Assembly: GCF_025118155.1 (NCBI RefSeq)
Contig: NW_026251387.1
Span: 695,001 to 759,000, forward strand
Length of the DNA: 64,000 nucleotides
DNA from: Cokeromyces recurvatus
Lineage: Eukaryota; Mucoromycota; Mucoromycetes; Mucorales; Mucoraceae
Reading direction: 5' to 3'
Below, piece after piece: positions 22,042 through 31,938 of the stretch. The notes below the pieces were generated by a model, which was not told where the DNA came from, did not search any database, and saw only the letters and a program-made list of their open reading frames with translations. How positions within the stretch are numbered: position 1 is the stretch's first letter; each line of letters opens with the position of its first letter. The translations under genes were made by a program, and so were the position numbers.

Positions 22042-23713
22042 TTCTTTTTTTTTTCTTTTATAAAAAAATGAAAAAAAAATACAATAAACCAAGTATCTTT
22101 ACTATGAAATAATCTGGTGAATTATAACTATTATTTATTACTGCACCATAATCATAAATTAGGCAGCTCATTTTATACACACTATAATACAATAATACTA
22201 TATAACTGTCAAATGTTTCTTCTTCTTATGTAAAAGAGATTTATTATGCATCTTTATTCAAGTATGAAAAGATTTGTTTCTATTAAAGATGGAAACAAAA
22301 AGTGCTCTAAATTTCACTCTATTTTACACAAATATGACTCTAAGTAGCATTACCACGTAAGATTAAGTATCTACTTTTCAATAACAAAAAAAAAAAAAAA
22401 GATAGTCTGATTCTGATTGGTTAAAAAAAGTAGAAAGAGAGAGAGAGAGGTAAGAAAAGACAGAGTTTACATATGATGGCCTTTAATCGCATAAATAAAG
22501 CACAACTGCTTCTTTTTTTTTATTATTATTATTACCGTTTTGATCTTAATTCTAATCCTTAGAAATAAATTTAATAAATATGTGATAATAAACTCAATTA
22601 TTGTTGTCACATGAATTAATAAATATGAAGAAAAGTTTATTTGTGTTATTACATATTTACTGCTTTATATTATCCGTAAAGACATGACTATCTAGACTGA
22701 TATCAAAGTAAGTAAGTGACTTACTTACAGTAGTATCAGTGTTAGATTTGTAGAGTAAAAGCCTACAAGTATTTTACACTAGTTTGTTTATCGATTGTCT
22801 TCAAGTAATAATACGTAATGTTATATACAATTGAAAAGCTCACCTATCATACTCTATATACTATTTACTTTCATTGACTTGCTTTTGATCATCATGTGAT
22901 TAAATCAATATAAATAAATAACAGAGAAAGAAGTAAACCTGTAAAGCTCCTTTTCACTAGGACAAGTACTCATTTTATATTATATATAAAGACTGTGAGA
23001 GGTTTGGTTAACACTTGTATAATGATAAGATACCAGACGTACGCTAGTCATGATTACGTTGATAATAAGATTGATAAGAGTGACTTTAGAACAGAATAAC
23101 TTGTACAGAGTGTTTTATTATCAGATTTTATAGTTTAATTTATGAGAGATAAAATACAATATGGCGATCTATTTAATGAATAAATAAAAGAATGCAATGA
23201 ATGGAGTTCTAAGCAGTAGCTGCATAATATAAACATAAAGTTACACAACAGACTACTGCTATTACTGCTACTACTGCTACTGCTACTGCTACTTGAAATA
23301 CCTTTAGAATTGAGAATTTATCATTTTGCCTGATTTTAAATTTTTTTTTTCTCTTTTTTTTTTTTATTATTATTATCTGTGTTTCAAATTTCTAGATCTT
23401 ATTGTTCATAAATGATGGCTTGATTATCATAATTATTATCATCATTACTTCTAAATGTATTCAATTACAGGCGGGTTCTATTTTTATATTCTGATAACAA
23501 AGCATGAAATAGCTTAATTTTTATTGAAAAAAAAATATGCATATACATATTTATAAAAAGTTATATAAAGAACGACTATAAATAAATAAAATAAACTCGG
23601 TTAATTAAATAAACCAGTTCATCAAATAAGATGTAAATAGAAATGTGTGTTTGGATTGGCTTATTTTATTTTATTTTTATGCTTGTTTACATTTCTTATC
23701 TCTTCTCTCTCTC
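22042..23713. other. 1.7-kb intergenic region, no gene seen
   Basis: Separates glyoxalase I from the copper ATPase. It contains an ACTTACTTAC-type direct repeat near 22705-22730 and a (CTGCTA/CTG)n trinucleotide run at about 23255-23292. No open frame with conserved sequence was seen. As the 5' flank of the copper ATPase it may hold metal-response sites, but I could not identify one. Confidence 0.45.
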
Positions 23714-23736
23714 TTTTTTTTTTTTTTTTTTTTTTT
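23714..23736. promoter_or_regulatory. T23 tract just before copper ATPase start
   Basis: Coding-strand T run ending 17 bp before the ATG at 23754, preceded by a CT-rich stretch. Part of the recurrent pyrimidine-rich leader seen before most genes here. Confidence 0.55.
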
Positions 23737-23753
23737 CTACTTCTTTAATTGAT

Positions 23754-26700
23754 ATGAGTAATTCTAATGAAGTAGTCATCACTATTCCTATTCAAGGCAT
23801 GACTTGTATGTCTTGTGTTAATTCTATTACTAAAGCTTTAACTCCTTTTGTAAATACTGTTCAAGTAAACTTGAAAAATAATAATGCAAATATTACTTTT
23901 AATCCAGCTACAACATTCTTGGAAAATATTATAGAAACAATAAAGGATTGTGGCTTTGATGTACCCAAGTTAGTTTTATCTATTCATGGAATGACTTGTC
24001 ATTCTTGTGTTAATTCAATTACAAAAGCATGTCTTGATTTAAAAGGTGTAAATTCAATCGACGTTAGTTTAGAAAATAAAAATGCAACTGTTTTATATCA
24101 TCCTTCACTTGTTTCTGTTAACGAAATTAAAGACACAATCGAGAGTTGTGGTTTTGATGTTGTGCTTCCTTATTCAGGAGAAGAAGACAACTCATCCTCT
24201 TTAACACTACCACCACCACCACCACCATTATCTATTTTACATACAAGTGTGGATATGGAGGAAGAAGAAGACGATGAATGCCAACAACACTATATGTGGA
24301 CTGCACAGTTAAGAATTAGTGGAATGACTTGTGCTTCATGTGTGAATAGTATAGAAAGAGGATTATCAACAATTCAGGGCATTATGACTGTACAAGTCTC
24401 ATTATTAGCTGAATCAGGAATAGTGACATATAATTCATCTATCATTGATATAGATGACATTATAAAGCATATAAATGATATGGGTTTTGAAGCTTCTTTC
24501 ATCGACCATACTACTTCTTCACAAGATAAATATACAAAACTTCAATTACAAATTTATGGTATGACTTGTTCTAGTTGTGTAAATACCATTGAAAGTGAAA
24601 TTAAAAGGCTTGAGGGAGTTCAGTCTGTATCTATTCAGCTTATGACCGAGTCAGGTATCATCATTCATCATCCATCTCAAATTGGTCCACGGCAAATCGT
24701 GGAAGCTATAGAATCTTTGGGTTTCAATGCCCTCGTATCTGATAAAACTCGTGATATACAACTTGAAAGTTTATCCAAAGTCCGGGAAATCCAGCAATGG
24801 CGTACTACCTTTTTACAAAGTTTCATATTTGCCTTTCCTGTATTTGTCATCGCCATGATTCTTCCTGAATTTCAATTGGGTCGTTCTCTATTGAATACAC
24901 CTACTTATATTATACCAGGATTCTTTCTCTTTGATTTTATTCAATGGCTACTCGCAACTCCTGTGCAGTTCTGGATAGGTAAACGCTTTTTGATTTCAGC
25001 ATATCAATCTATAAAACATCGTGCTCCTACTATGGATGTCTTGGTTACTATATCTACTTTATCAGCTTATTTCTTTTCAGTCTTATCCATCATTCGGTCT
25101 ATCTCTATAGCCTCTCCTACTCATCCCTCTGTCTTCTTTGATACTTCAACCATGCTCATCTCATTTATTACTGCTGGCCGTTATTTAGAAAATTTGGCAA
25201 AGGGTCAATCCTCTACTGCACTCTCTAAATTAATGTCATTAACTCCTTCTACTGCAACCCTTGTTCAATTTCCTGATACTACCACCACAGATGAGAAGCA
25301 GGCAATCACATCTGAAAGGCAGATACCTTCTGAATTGGTCCAAATCAATGATTACTTGAAAATTATTCCTGGTGATAAAATTCCAACGGACGGTGTTGTG
25401 TTTTCAGGTGAATCCTCTATAGATGAAAGTATGATTACAGGTGAAGTGGATCCTGTAAATAAACATCCAGGTGATACCGTGATTGGTGGAACTGTAAATG
25501 GCTTGGGCTCATTCATAATGCGTGCGACACGTGTAGGTTCTGATACGGCTCTAAGCCAAATTGTTAGATTAGTGGAGGATGCACAAATGAACAAGGCGCC
25601 TATTCAAGGATTTACAGATAAGGTGGCTGGTATCTTTGTCCCTCTTGTTGTATGTCTTGGTATCTTTACTTTAGTCTTTTGGTCCCTTTTAGTAGGTTGT
25701 CTAGGGGTCAATCGTATGCCTATACTTTTCCAACATGAGATTACAAGAGAAGGGAATGGAGATTGGTTCTTTGTCTGTCTCAAGCTATGCATCAGTGTTA
25801 TTATTGTCGCTTGTCCTTGCGCATTAGGTTTAGCTACACCCACTGCAGTGATGGTAGGCACAGGTTTAGGTGCAGAGCATGGTGTGATCTTCAAGGGGGG
25901 TGCAGTCTTGGAGAAGGGTCAAAAGGTCAATAAGGTTGTATTTGATAAGACGGGTACGCTAACGATGGGTAAGGTACAGGTTGTGAATTATCAAAGTTGG
26001 GATGGTCTTGAATCAACGCGTCAAGAAATGCTTTTGGTGGCAGCCATTGCAGAGGCAGGCAGTGAGCATCTCTTGGGTCGTGCTGTCGTTCATAAAGCAA
26101 AGGAAGTCACATCTACACCCTCAGATCAACCCTTGGATCATTTAGGCTTCATCTTGAGTTTTAAGAGTGAAACTGGCTATGGTATTGAATGTAACATCTC
26201 TCGTCATGAAAAAGTAGATCATGTAGTGATTGGTAATCAAAAATGGCTGGAAGAATATCATGCTATCACTTTACAAAACGAACAAATTCAAATAGTAGAA
26301 GGGGAGTTGTCGCAAGGCCATACGACAATCCTTGTTGCTATCAATCATGTTGCGACAGGGTTTATCTCTATTTCTGATATGATTAAACCGGAAGCAAAAC
26401 GAGTGATTGCGACGTTAAAAGAGTTAGGTATCGATACAGCTATGGTTACAGGTGATAATGCCTTAACTGCGCGATGTATTGCAGCCCGTGTAGGTATTAC
26501 AGAAGTTCATGCTGGCATTTCACCTAATGGTAAAACACAAATTATAAAAGAGATGCAAGCACAGATTAGACACAGACGTCATAATAAATGGATACCCTTC
26601 TGGGAGAAACATACGGAAGCTACAATTGTAGCTATGGTAGGCGATGGTATTAACGATTCCCCTGCCCTTGTTGCTTCTAATCTGGGAATTGCTCTCTGCA

Positions 26701-27152
26701 GTGGCACAGATATCGCTATAGAAGCGGCTGATGTTGTGTTAATGCGTAATGACTTGACTGATGTCGTCACTGCACTAGCACTCTCCAAAAGTATTTTCAG
26801 ACGTATTAAACTAAATTTATTATGGGCATCCATCTATAACTTGATTGGCATTCCTTTAGCAATGGGTGTTTTTATGCCTTTAGGGCTTCATTTACATCCA
26901 ATGATGGCAGGTATGGCTATGGCAGCAAGTTCAACAAGTGTTGTCGTTAGTAGTTTAATGTTGAAATGGTTCTGGCGTAAACCTGAATTAATTGATGAAG
27001 AAAATTACTATTCTGAAAACAAAGTCAATCTCTTTTATAAGTTTTATACAAGGATTAACAATTGGAGAGAGAGACAAAAGGGAGTTGCATATCAATCACT
27101 GGTTACCTTGGATGATCAAGAAATTGATTTAGAAAGCCTATCTTCCCATTAG
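23754..27152 (+). CDS. CCC2: Copper-transporting P1B-type ATPase with four HMA domains (Ccc2/ATP7-like)
   Basis: Pumps Cu(+) into the late Golgi for loading onto secreted cuproenzymes. The start is put at 23754 (MSNSNEVV); an upstream in-frame ATG at 23643 would add a hydrophobic poly-Phe leader encoded by the T tract and is unlikely. A single exon of 1132 residues. Four N-terminal metal-binding domains carry GMTCMSC, GMTCHSC, GMTCASC and GMTCSSC, against two in yeast Ccc2. Then come the actuator MITGEVDPV, the TM6 metal site ACPCALGLATP, DKTGT with the phosphorylated Asp, MVTGDN, GDGINDSPAL, and the TM7-8 marks YN and MAMAASSTSVV. The N-domain motif is SEHLL where nearly all relatives have SEHPL. 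No introns in 3.4 kb is unusual beside its neighbours. Confidence 0.95.
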   Translation: MSNSNEVVITIPIQGMTCMSCVNSITKALTPFVNTVQVNLKNNNANITFNPATTFLENIIETIKDCGFDVPKLVLSIHGMTCHSCVNSITKACLDLKGVNSIDVSLENKNATVLYHPSLVSVNEIKDTIESCGFDVVLPYSGEEDNSSSLTLPPPPPPLSILHTSVDMEEEEDDECQQHYMWTAQLRISGMTCASCVNSIERGLSTIQGIMTVQVSLLAESGIVTYNSSIIDIDDIIKHINDMGFEASFIDHTTSSQDKYTKLQLQIYGMTCSSCVNTIESEIKRLEGVQSVSIQLMTESGIIIHHPSQIGPRQIVEAIESLGFNALVSDKTRDIQLESLSKVREIQQWRTTFLQSFIFAFPVFVIAMILPEFQLGRSLLNTPTYIIPGFFLFDFIQWLLATPVQFWIGKRFLISAYQSIKHRAPTMDVLVTISTLSAYFFSVLSIIRSISIASPTHPSVFFDTSTMLISFITAGRYLENLAKGQSSTALSKLMSLTPSTATLVQFPDTTTTDEKQAITSERQIPSELVQINDYLKIIPGDKIPTDGVVFSGESSIDESMITGEVDPVNKHPGDTVIGGTVNGLGSFIMRATRVGSDTALSQIVRLVEDAQMNKAPIQGFTDKVAGIFVPLVVCLGIFTLVFWSLLVGCLGVNRMPILFQHEITREGNGDWFFVCLKLCISVIIVACPCALGLATPTAVMVGTGLGAEHGVIFKGGAVLEKGQKVNKVVFDKTGTLTMGKVQVVNYQSWDGLESTRQEMLLVAAIAEAGSEHLLGRAVVHKAKEVTSTPSDQPLDHLGFILSFKSETGYGIECNISRHEKVDHVVIGNQKWLEEYHAITLQNEQIQIVEGELSQGHTTILVAINHVATGFISISDMIKPEAKRVIATLKELGIDTAMVTGDNALTARCIAARVGITEVHAGISPNGKTQIIKEMQAQIRHRRHNKWIPFWEKHTEATIVAMVGDGINDSPALVASNLGIALCSGTDIAIEAADVVLMRNDLTDVVTALALSKSIFRRIKLNLLWASIYNLIGIPLAMGVFMPLGLHLHPMMAGMAMAASSTSVVVSSLMLKWFWRKPELIDEENYYSENKVNLFYKFYTRINNWRERQKGVAYQSLVTLDDQEIDLESLSSH

Positions 27153-27507
27153 ATTTATTTAATACATACATGCATATATAAAAAGTTAATACAATTACAT
27201 AATATTCCTAATAAAACAGTGTCTATCTTATCTCACACTACACTATAAAAAGAAAAAAAAAGAAAAAGGGGTAAACACTTTATCCTGATTTATTATATTT
27301 CATAAATAGACAAGTTATTACTTGTCCAAAAGAATAAGTTCTTGTCTCTTTTCTATCAAGTAACTGTGCAGTATTATGTTGAATACAAATATTAATTCTC
27401 TTTTATAATTAATTTGATCCGAGTATATAAGGCATAATTCATAAAGATGTATAAAGAAAAAAATTTTTTTCAAACACACCTAATATACTTTTTTTTTTTT
27501 TCCTTTA
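27153..27507. other. Intergenic spacer
   Basis: A 355-bp AT-rich gap between two tandem plus-strand genes, holding the copper ATPase 3' flank and, at about 27489-27501, a T tract before the methyltransferase start. No other feature seen. Confidence 0.45.
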
Positions 27508-28110
27508 ATGTCAGTAAAAGAAAACGATCCATCAATTCCTAATAAATTCTTACAAGTATATGGAGATGCAGATAATCGGATCTACGATGAAAGTGCAGAA
27601 GATCCTTTTCCAGCGTATATTGATGATGTTGATACTTCATTAGCACCATTTTGTCCAACTTCTGCAAAAAGAGTTTTGAAAGCTTTAAACATGGTCAAAA
27701 TAGGATCGCACGATGTATTGATTGATTTAGGTTCAGGGGATGGTCGATTTGTGACAGCAGCAGTTTCTGAATTTGGAGCATCAAAAGCAGTAGGTATTGA
27801 ATCCGATGAAAAACTTGTAGAGACGTCAAAAACATTATCAAAACAAATATTGTTACCGGATGAAGAAAATAAAGTTTCTTTCATCTTGGGAGACTTGTTG
27901 GATTTACCTAAAATAGTTCATGACATAAACTGGACAGTCATTATCGTATTTCTGCTACCAGATCATACTGATAAATTTGCAGATTTTTTACTAAAACATT
28001 ATCGAAATGGAGCTCGTATAGTTAGTCTAGTTTTCAATTTAAATGAAATATCAGAATTAAATTTAATAGCTTCAGATGAGCCAGATGGAATCTATGTATA
28101 TGGTCAATAA
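27508..28110 (+). CDS. Small class I SAM-dependent methyltransferase, FAM173/ATPSCKMT-like
   Basis: A single-exon, 200-residue protein. The SAM-binding motif I is VLIDLGSGDGRFV, followed by the acidic end of strand 2 in AVGIESDEKLVE; motif II is FILGDLLDL. The lead-in APFCPTSAKRVLKALNMV is like the P-P-T-P-x-x-VV segment of the FAM173 group, small lysine methyltransferases that act on mitochondrial proteins (ATP synthase c subunit, adenine nucleotide translocase) in animals. Unlike those it has no N-terminal membrane segment, so a cytosolic substrate is possible. The fold is secure; the substrate is inference. Confidence 0.75.
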   Translation: MSVKENDPSIPNKFLQVYGDADNRIYDESAEDPFPAYIDDVDTSLAPFCPTSAKRVLKALNMVKIGSHDVLIDLGSGDGRFVTAAVSEFGASKAVGIESDEKLVETSKTLSKQILLPDEENKVSFILGDLLDLPKIVHDINWTVIIVFLLPDHTDKFADFLLKHYRNGARIVSLVFNLNEISELNLIASDEPDGIYVYGQ

Positions 28111-28404
28111 AAAAAAAGAATAGAAGAGAAGAGAAGAAAAGAGAAGAGAAGAGAATAGAATTATATTACATAATTATTTAATAAAAGAAAACACACAATT
28201 AAGGTAGTTTATATGCTTCTTCTTTTTTACACTATTTCTAATAAATTTAAGATAGAATAAAATCAAAGAATCAGACAAAAACATTTATAAGTCTGATGCA
28301 CATAAGAATTTGTATAAAATATCAAGAGTTTGTTTTTACCCATTTTTCTTTGAGTAAATTTAGTATAAAAGTAATATTATTTTATAAGTTATTCCTTCTT
28401 GATA
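28111..28404. other. Spacer before Fanzor transposon copy 1
   Basis: A 290-bp spacer with an AAGAGAAG purine repeat at 28120-28160 and no gene. Confidence 0.4.
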
Positions 28405-30717
28405 CAGTCGAAGAAACAATATAAAACTTTTTTGACCATTTCCAAAATAAATTGGGACACCAATATGAAAGTGGGACATCAGCATAAAAGTGGGATATAT
28501 TGAGACACGCTTAGTTTTTGGGCGAATGTATAAACAAGAAGCTATAAACTTGTTCCATTTAACAAGAAAGGCCACTAATAGACTATCAGACTACTAAGAT
28601 GATCATCCAGATTAGGAAATGATCCACCTAACTTGAATGATCCCGGAACGAACAATCCTCATGGAGAATATCCCAGATTCGAATTACTTAGGACAATAAG
28701 GAGCATTTCTGTGAGTTTGATGGAGTGAGTGAACTATCGTTTTTGAAATAATAAAGCCAAGTAAAGTGATTAGGATACGTAGAATGTAAGGTTTTTATTA
28801 TTCGTAAGAAAGACCTAGAGCCACCAGGTCTTGGTTACAATCATTATTTATAGTCTGTAATATTGGGCTCCGTATGTAGTCCAGGTACCAGTGGATCAGA
28901 AAACCGACAATTTCATACGATTATATTCATACAAGTAACAAATAACGATAAATGTATGTAAAGGAGATCATCTTGAATCAATAAAGTTCTTCAGTCAGTT
29001 TACATTGAATAAACACTCACACAAGCATCTAGATTACCCTACTGTTTTTATTTTTTTTATATCTTTTTTATCTACCGATTCTACAGAATGAAAACTTAAA
29101 TAACATCCCCTTTCTCTTATTTTATTGTCATTTATGCTGACACCCATCAATTATTGGTCGAGGCTGTACCAAAACTGACTCACAAAAAACTATACAACTT
29201 TGCTGCTTTATTTGTTGGTCAAGGAAAGAATGCCGATGCCGAGATCCCTAAAGTTTTCTTACAATTTAGTAATAAAATGGGAAAAGATTTTAATAGGCAA
29301 CAACAGTTCCCCCAATATTCAGTATAGCACACTAATCTCAATAGTCATGCGTAGCTTTGAGACACTTATAGAGAATCATGTTGGAACCAACTTCAAGCCA
29401 AAAACGTTGCGCTATCTCTTTACGAGGCTTTCTAACACAACTGAATTTCCAGGCCTCCCTTTCCGAAATAGTGTCAAACGCGACCTAGCTGAGCGGGTAT
29501 ATGATGCTATTTGTACCAATCAAGAAATAATTTACCCTGCTAATCTGGAAGTTGCCGACACTCACAAAACCTCAATCAACAACAATCCTATTAATGAATG
29601 CCGCCAAAAATTACATGGCTTGAACCTGACTGAAGCAGATTACTATGCTAAACCTTACTTGTATTTGCCGTGGTTATACCATGTTTTAGAAAGAATGGAG
29701 CAGCAAGTCATCACTCGTGAGCCAATGTTGACGCACGCCATCTGATTTCTAATACACCATCAACAAGGACGTGTAACTGGGACCAGTTCAATGAAGCTTT
29801 GCGATATATATTTCGGAACTTTGAGGCAATTAAAGGCTATTACACAACCGGGTTGAAAAAGCTCAAATATCACGGCTATAGAAGAAACAAGCAAAAAGCA
29901 TTGACCGAAGTGTGTAAACGGTTGTTTACAGGTAGCAGAAAGTACCAAGAAGGCAATCCTGATATACAGCAAGCAAATCAGCAAAAGTGGAAGCCGTTAG
30001 CCCCTAGAGACAATGCCGGTGAAGCTGAAAGGCCTACTGTAGTGGCGTTTGGTTCTGCTCGGTTCGGTGAGCTTCGTGGGAATGTACCTTCTCCAACAAA
30101 GGCATTCGGAAAAGCCTTGCTAAATTATGTCAAATCAACCAGATGCAACCAGCCAAATTCAAGAAAGTAAGTCGTTTTGATTGATGAGTATTTCACAAGT
30201 CAAATATGTCCCAGATGTCATACAAAAAGTACTTCTAACCAACGTGATGACTCCAATATGATGATCCATTCAGTTCTCAACTGTCAAACTTGTAATATCT
30301 CGATGGAACAGCGATCATATGGCGAGTCTCAACATGCGCTCTATCTTTTTGTATATGGCTGCTAACAACAACAATCGACCTGAAGAGTTTCGGCGGGGGT
30401 AAGCTATCTTGAGATTAATATAGATTTCATTACTTCATATACTAACAACACTATTATTATTTGTGGAAAAAAATAGCCTTAACAATTGAATAACATTATG
30501 TCTTGTATAACAGCAAGACACCCTATATTTACAGATTAGTTGACCTATTGAAAAAAAAAGTCTTCATTCGCCCAAAAATTAAAAGTATCTTAATATGTCC
30601 CATTTCCGTATCGCTGCCCTACTTTCGTATCTCTGTCCCATTTTCATAATGATATCCTAATTCAATTTTGAAACGGCCTAATTTTTTCTCATTGGCCCAA
30701 CCTAGTTTCTTCAACTG
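28405..30717 (+). mobile_element. Fanzor-carrying Tc1/mariner-type DNA transposon, copy 1 (2313 bp)
   Basis: Bounded by inverted ends starting CAGTCGAAGAAAC (left) and CAGTTGAAGAAACTAGG (right, reverse strand), each next to a TA (28403-28404 and 30718-30719), the mariner target. The ends are about 130 bp long and contain iterated units of about 19 bp ending in (G/A)AAATGGGAC. The only gene inside is a broken Fanzor; there is no DDE transposase, so movement would need one in trans. The outer 70 bp of the left end differ from the same end of copy 2, although the interior is nearly identical. About 315 bp between the Fanzor stop and the right end are noncoding. Confidence 0.85.
29133..30402 (+). 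pseudogene. Broken Fanzor (eukaryotic TnpB-like RNA-guided nuclease family), copy 1
   Basis: Three frame pieces read in order. The N-terminal part (about 29200-29745) contains MRSFETLIENHVGTNFKPK and LYLPWLYHVLERMEQQ. Then, after a shift, WDQFNEALRYIFRNFEAIKG and KALTEVCKRLFTGSRKY lead to VVAFGSARFGELRG, then VLIDEYFTSQICPRCH with the alternative catalytic Glu of DEY, and the zinc ribbon CPRC...CQTC. One extra base after CQTCNIS breaks the frame; read past it the next frame gives WNSDHMASLNMRSIFLYM and NNRPEEFRR, the conserved Fanzor C-terminus, to the stop at 30402. Only about 25 codons separate the N-terminal part from WDQFNEA, where intact Fanzors carry the long segment with the RuvC-I Asp (DPG), so that segment appears deleted. 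Not functional as a nuclease. Confidence 0.8.
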
Positions 30718-30719
30718 TA

Positions 30720-31826
30720 ATACGGCAATAGACCAAAAGAAGAAAATATTTACTAATAATTGTACTACACTTATCTTGATAAGAAGAAAGGCATGCTTAT
30801 TTTCATATTTAATAAATAAATGTTGTCAATTTCAACGAGTAGTATATTCGCCGTATTATACATTATTTTGTAAACCTGAACTGCATCCTTTATTGGAAAA
30901 GAGGTTAAACATTAAAAAAAAAAAAATAATATCAAGCGTATATTGTTATAATCTTAACATAGGTTTGATAGCACCAACTGTCAATCCCTTCTTACAGATG
31001 AAAAGGATGTCAAAGAAAGTCAGATTTATAGGATTGTTTAATATGAATAGTATCGATCTTCCTTTTTAAATGGTAGCAGAGAATTTACATGTAAGCTTGG
31101 TATCTATCACATGAGAATTACTCCAAGATGGTGGAACGATAGCCTTATGAGCTACATTTTCTTTTCTTTAGAATAACGGTTTCGTCGTAGTCAACTTACA
31201 GACGAATATTTGCAAATAACTCACCCTCTCAAATCATAATTGAAATCTTTAAAACTGTTCAATTTTAATGCCATATCTTACTTTTGAATAACTTGGGGAG
31301 GGAAAAGAATTTGATATTTGGTAAGAATATAAATATTGACTATTTAAGATACAATGTTTCAATTAATATGAATCGTTGTTTGTATGACTACAAAATACAC
31401 TTCATATTAAATACTTCTACAGGAAATGTAATAGAAGTACAAATATCTGAAATTGGGAAGAAACAAACAGTTCAATAAAAGTAAAAGTAAGGAAAAAGAG
31501 ACAGAGAGAAAGAGAATAAGGCTTATTAACTGTACACTATATCAAATTCATAAATGAACTTTTTTTTTTCTAATTATTTAATGGAAGCATAAAAGACGAT
31601 TGTTATGAATGAAGAGACATCAAACTGAGTTGAAAAAAAAAAGAGTCAAAAAAAAAAAAAAAAAGCGTCCGCCTTTTCCCAACAGACTTGTAAGAATACA
31701 GTACAAATGAAATACTGTAATAAGGAATTCTCGTGCTTATCAACCTATTTTAAAACTTATTATGACCAAAAATAACTTAAAGACGACTCTGTTTCTGTCC
31801 CCCCTCTCTCCCCCCTTTCTCTCTCT

Positions 31827-31829
<3 letters not shown>
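30720..31829. other. Region after Fanzor copy 1, no intact gene
   Basis: An open stretch without an ATG start (about 30725-31069) and a second one (31284-31478) give short unrecognised peptides. They could be debris of a gene split by the transposon, but neither carries a motif I know. The rest is 5' flank of the F-box gene. Confidence 0.35.

Positions 31830-31886
<57 letters not shown>
31830..31886. repeat. T57 tract in promoter of F-box gene
   Basis: Fifty-seven T on the coding strand, preceded by a C/T-rich run, ending about 50 bp before the ATG at 31939. Its length is likely to vary and is hard to assemble exactly. Confidence 0.75.
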
Positions 31887-31888
<2 letters not shown>

Positions 31889-31938
31889 TCTTAGCTTACC
31901 TTACCTTTTCTCTTTTCTTTTTTTTTTCCTAAAACAAG

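Noticed and set aside
23643..23753. In-frame ATG upstream of the copper ATPase giving a hydrophobic poly-Phe leader
   Set aside because: The leader is encoded mostly by the CT/T tract typical of 5' leaders here; the first HMA domain starts soon after the Met at 23754, as in relatives.
30668..31069. Possible protein gene after Fanzor copy 1
   Set aside because: No ATG start, begins in the transposon end, no known motif and AT-driven composition.
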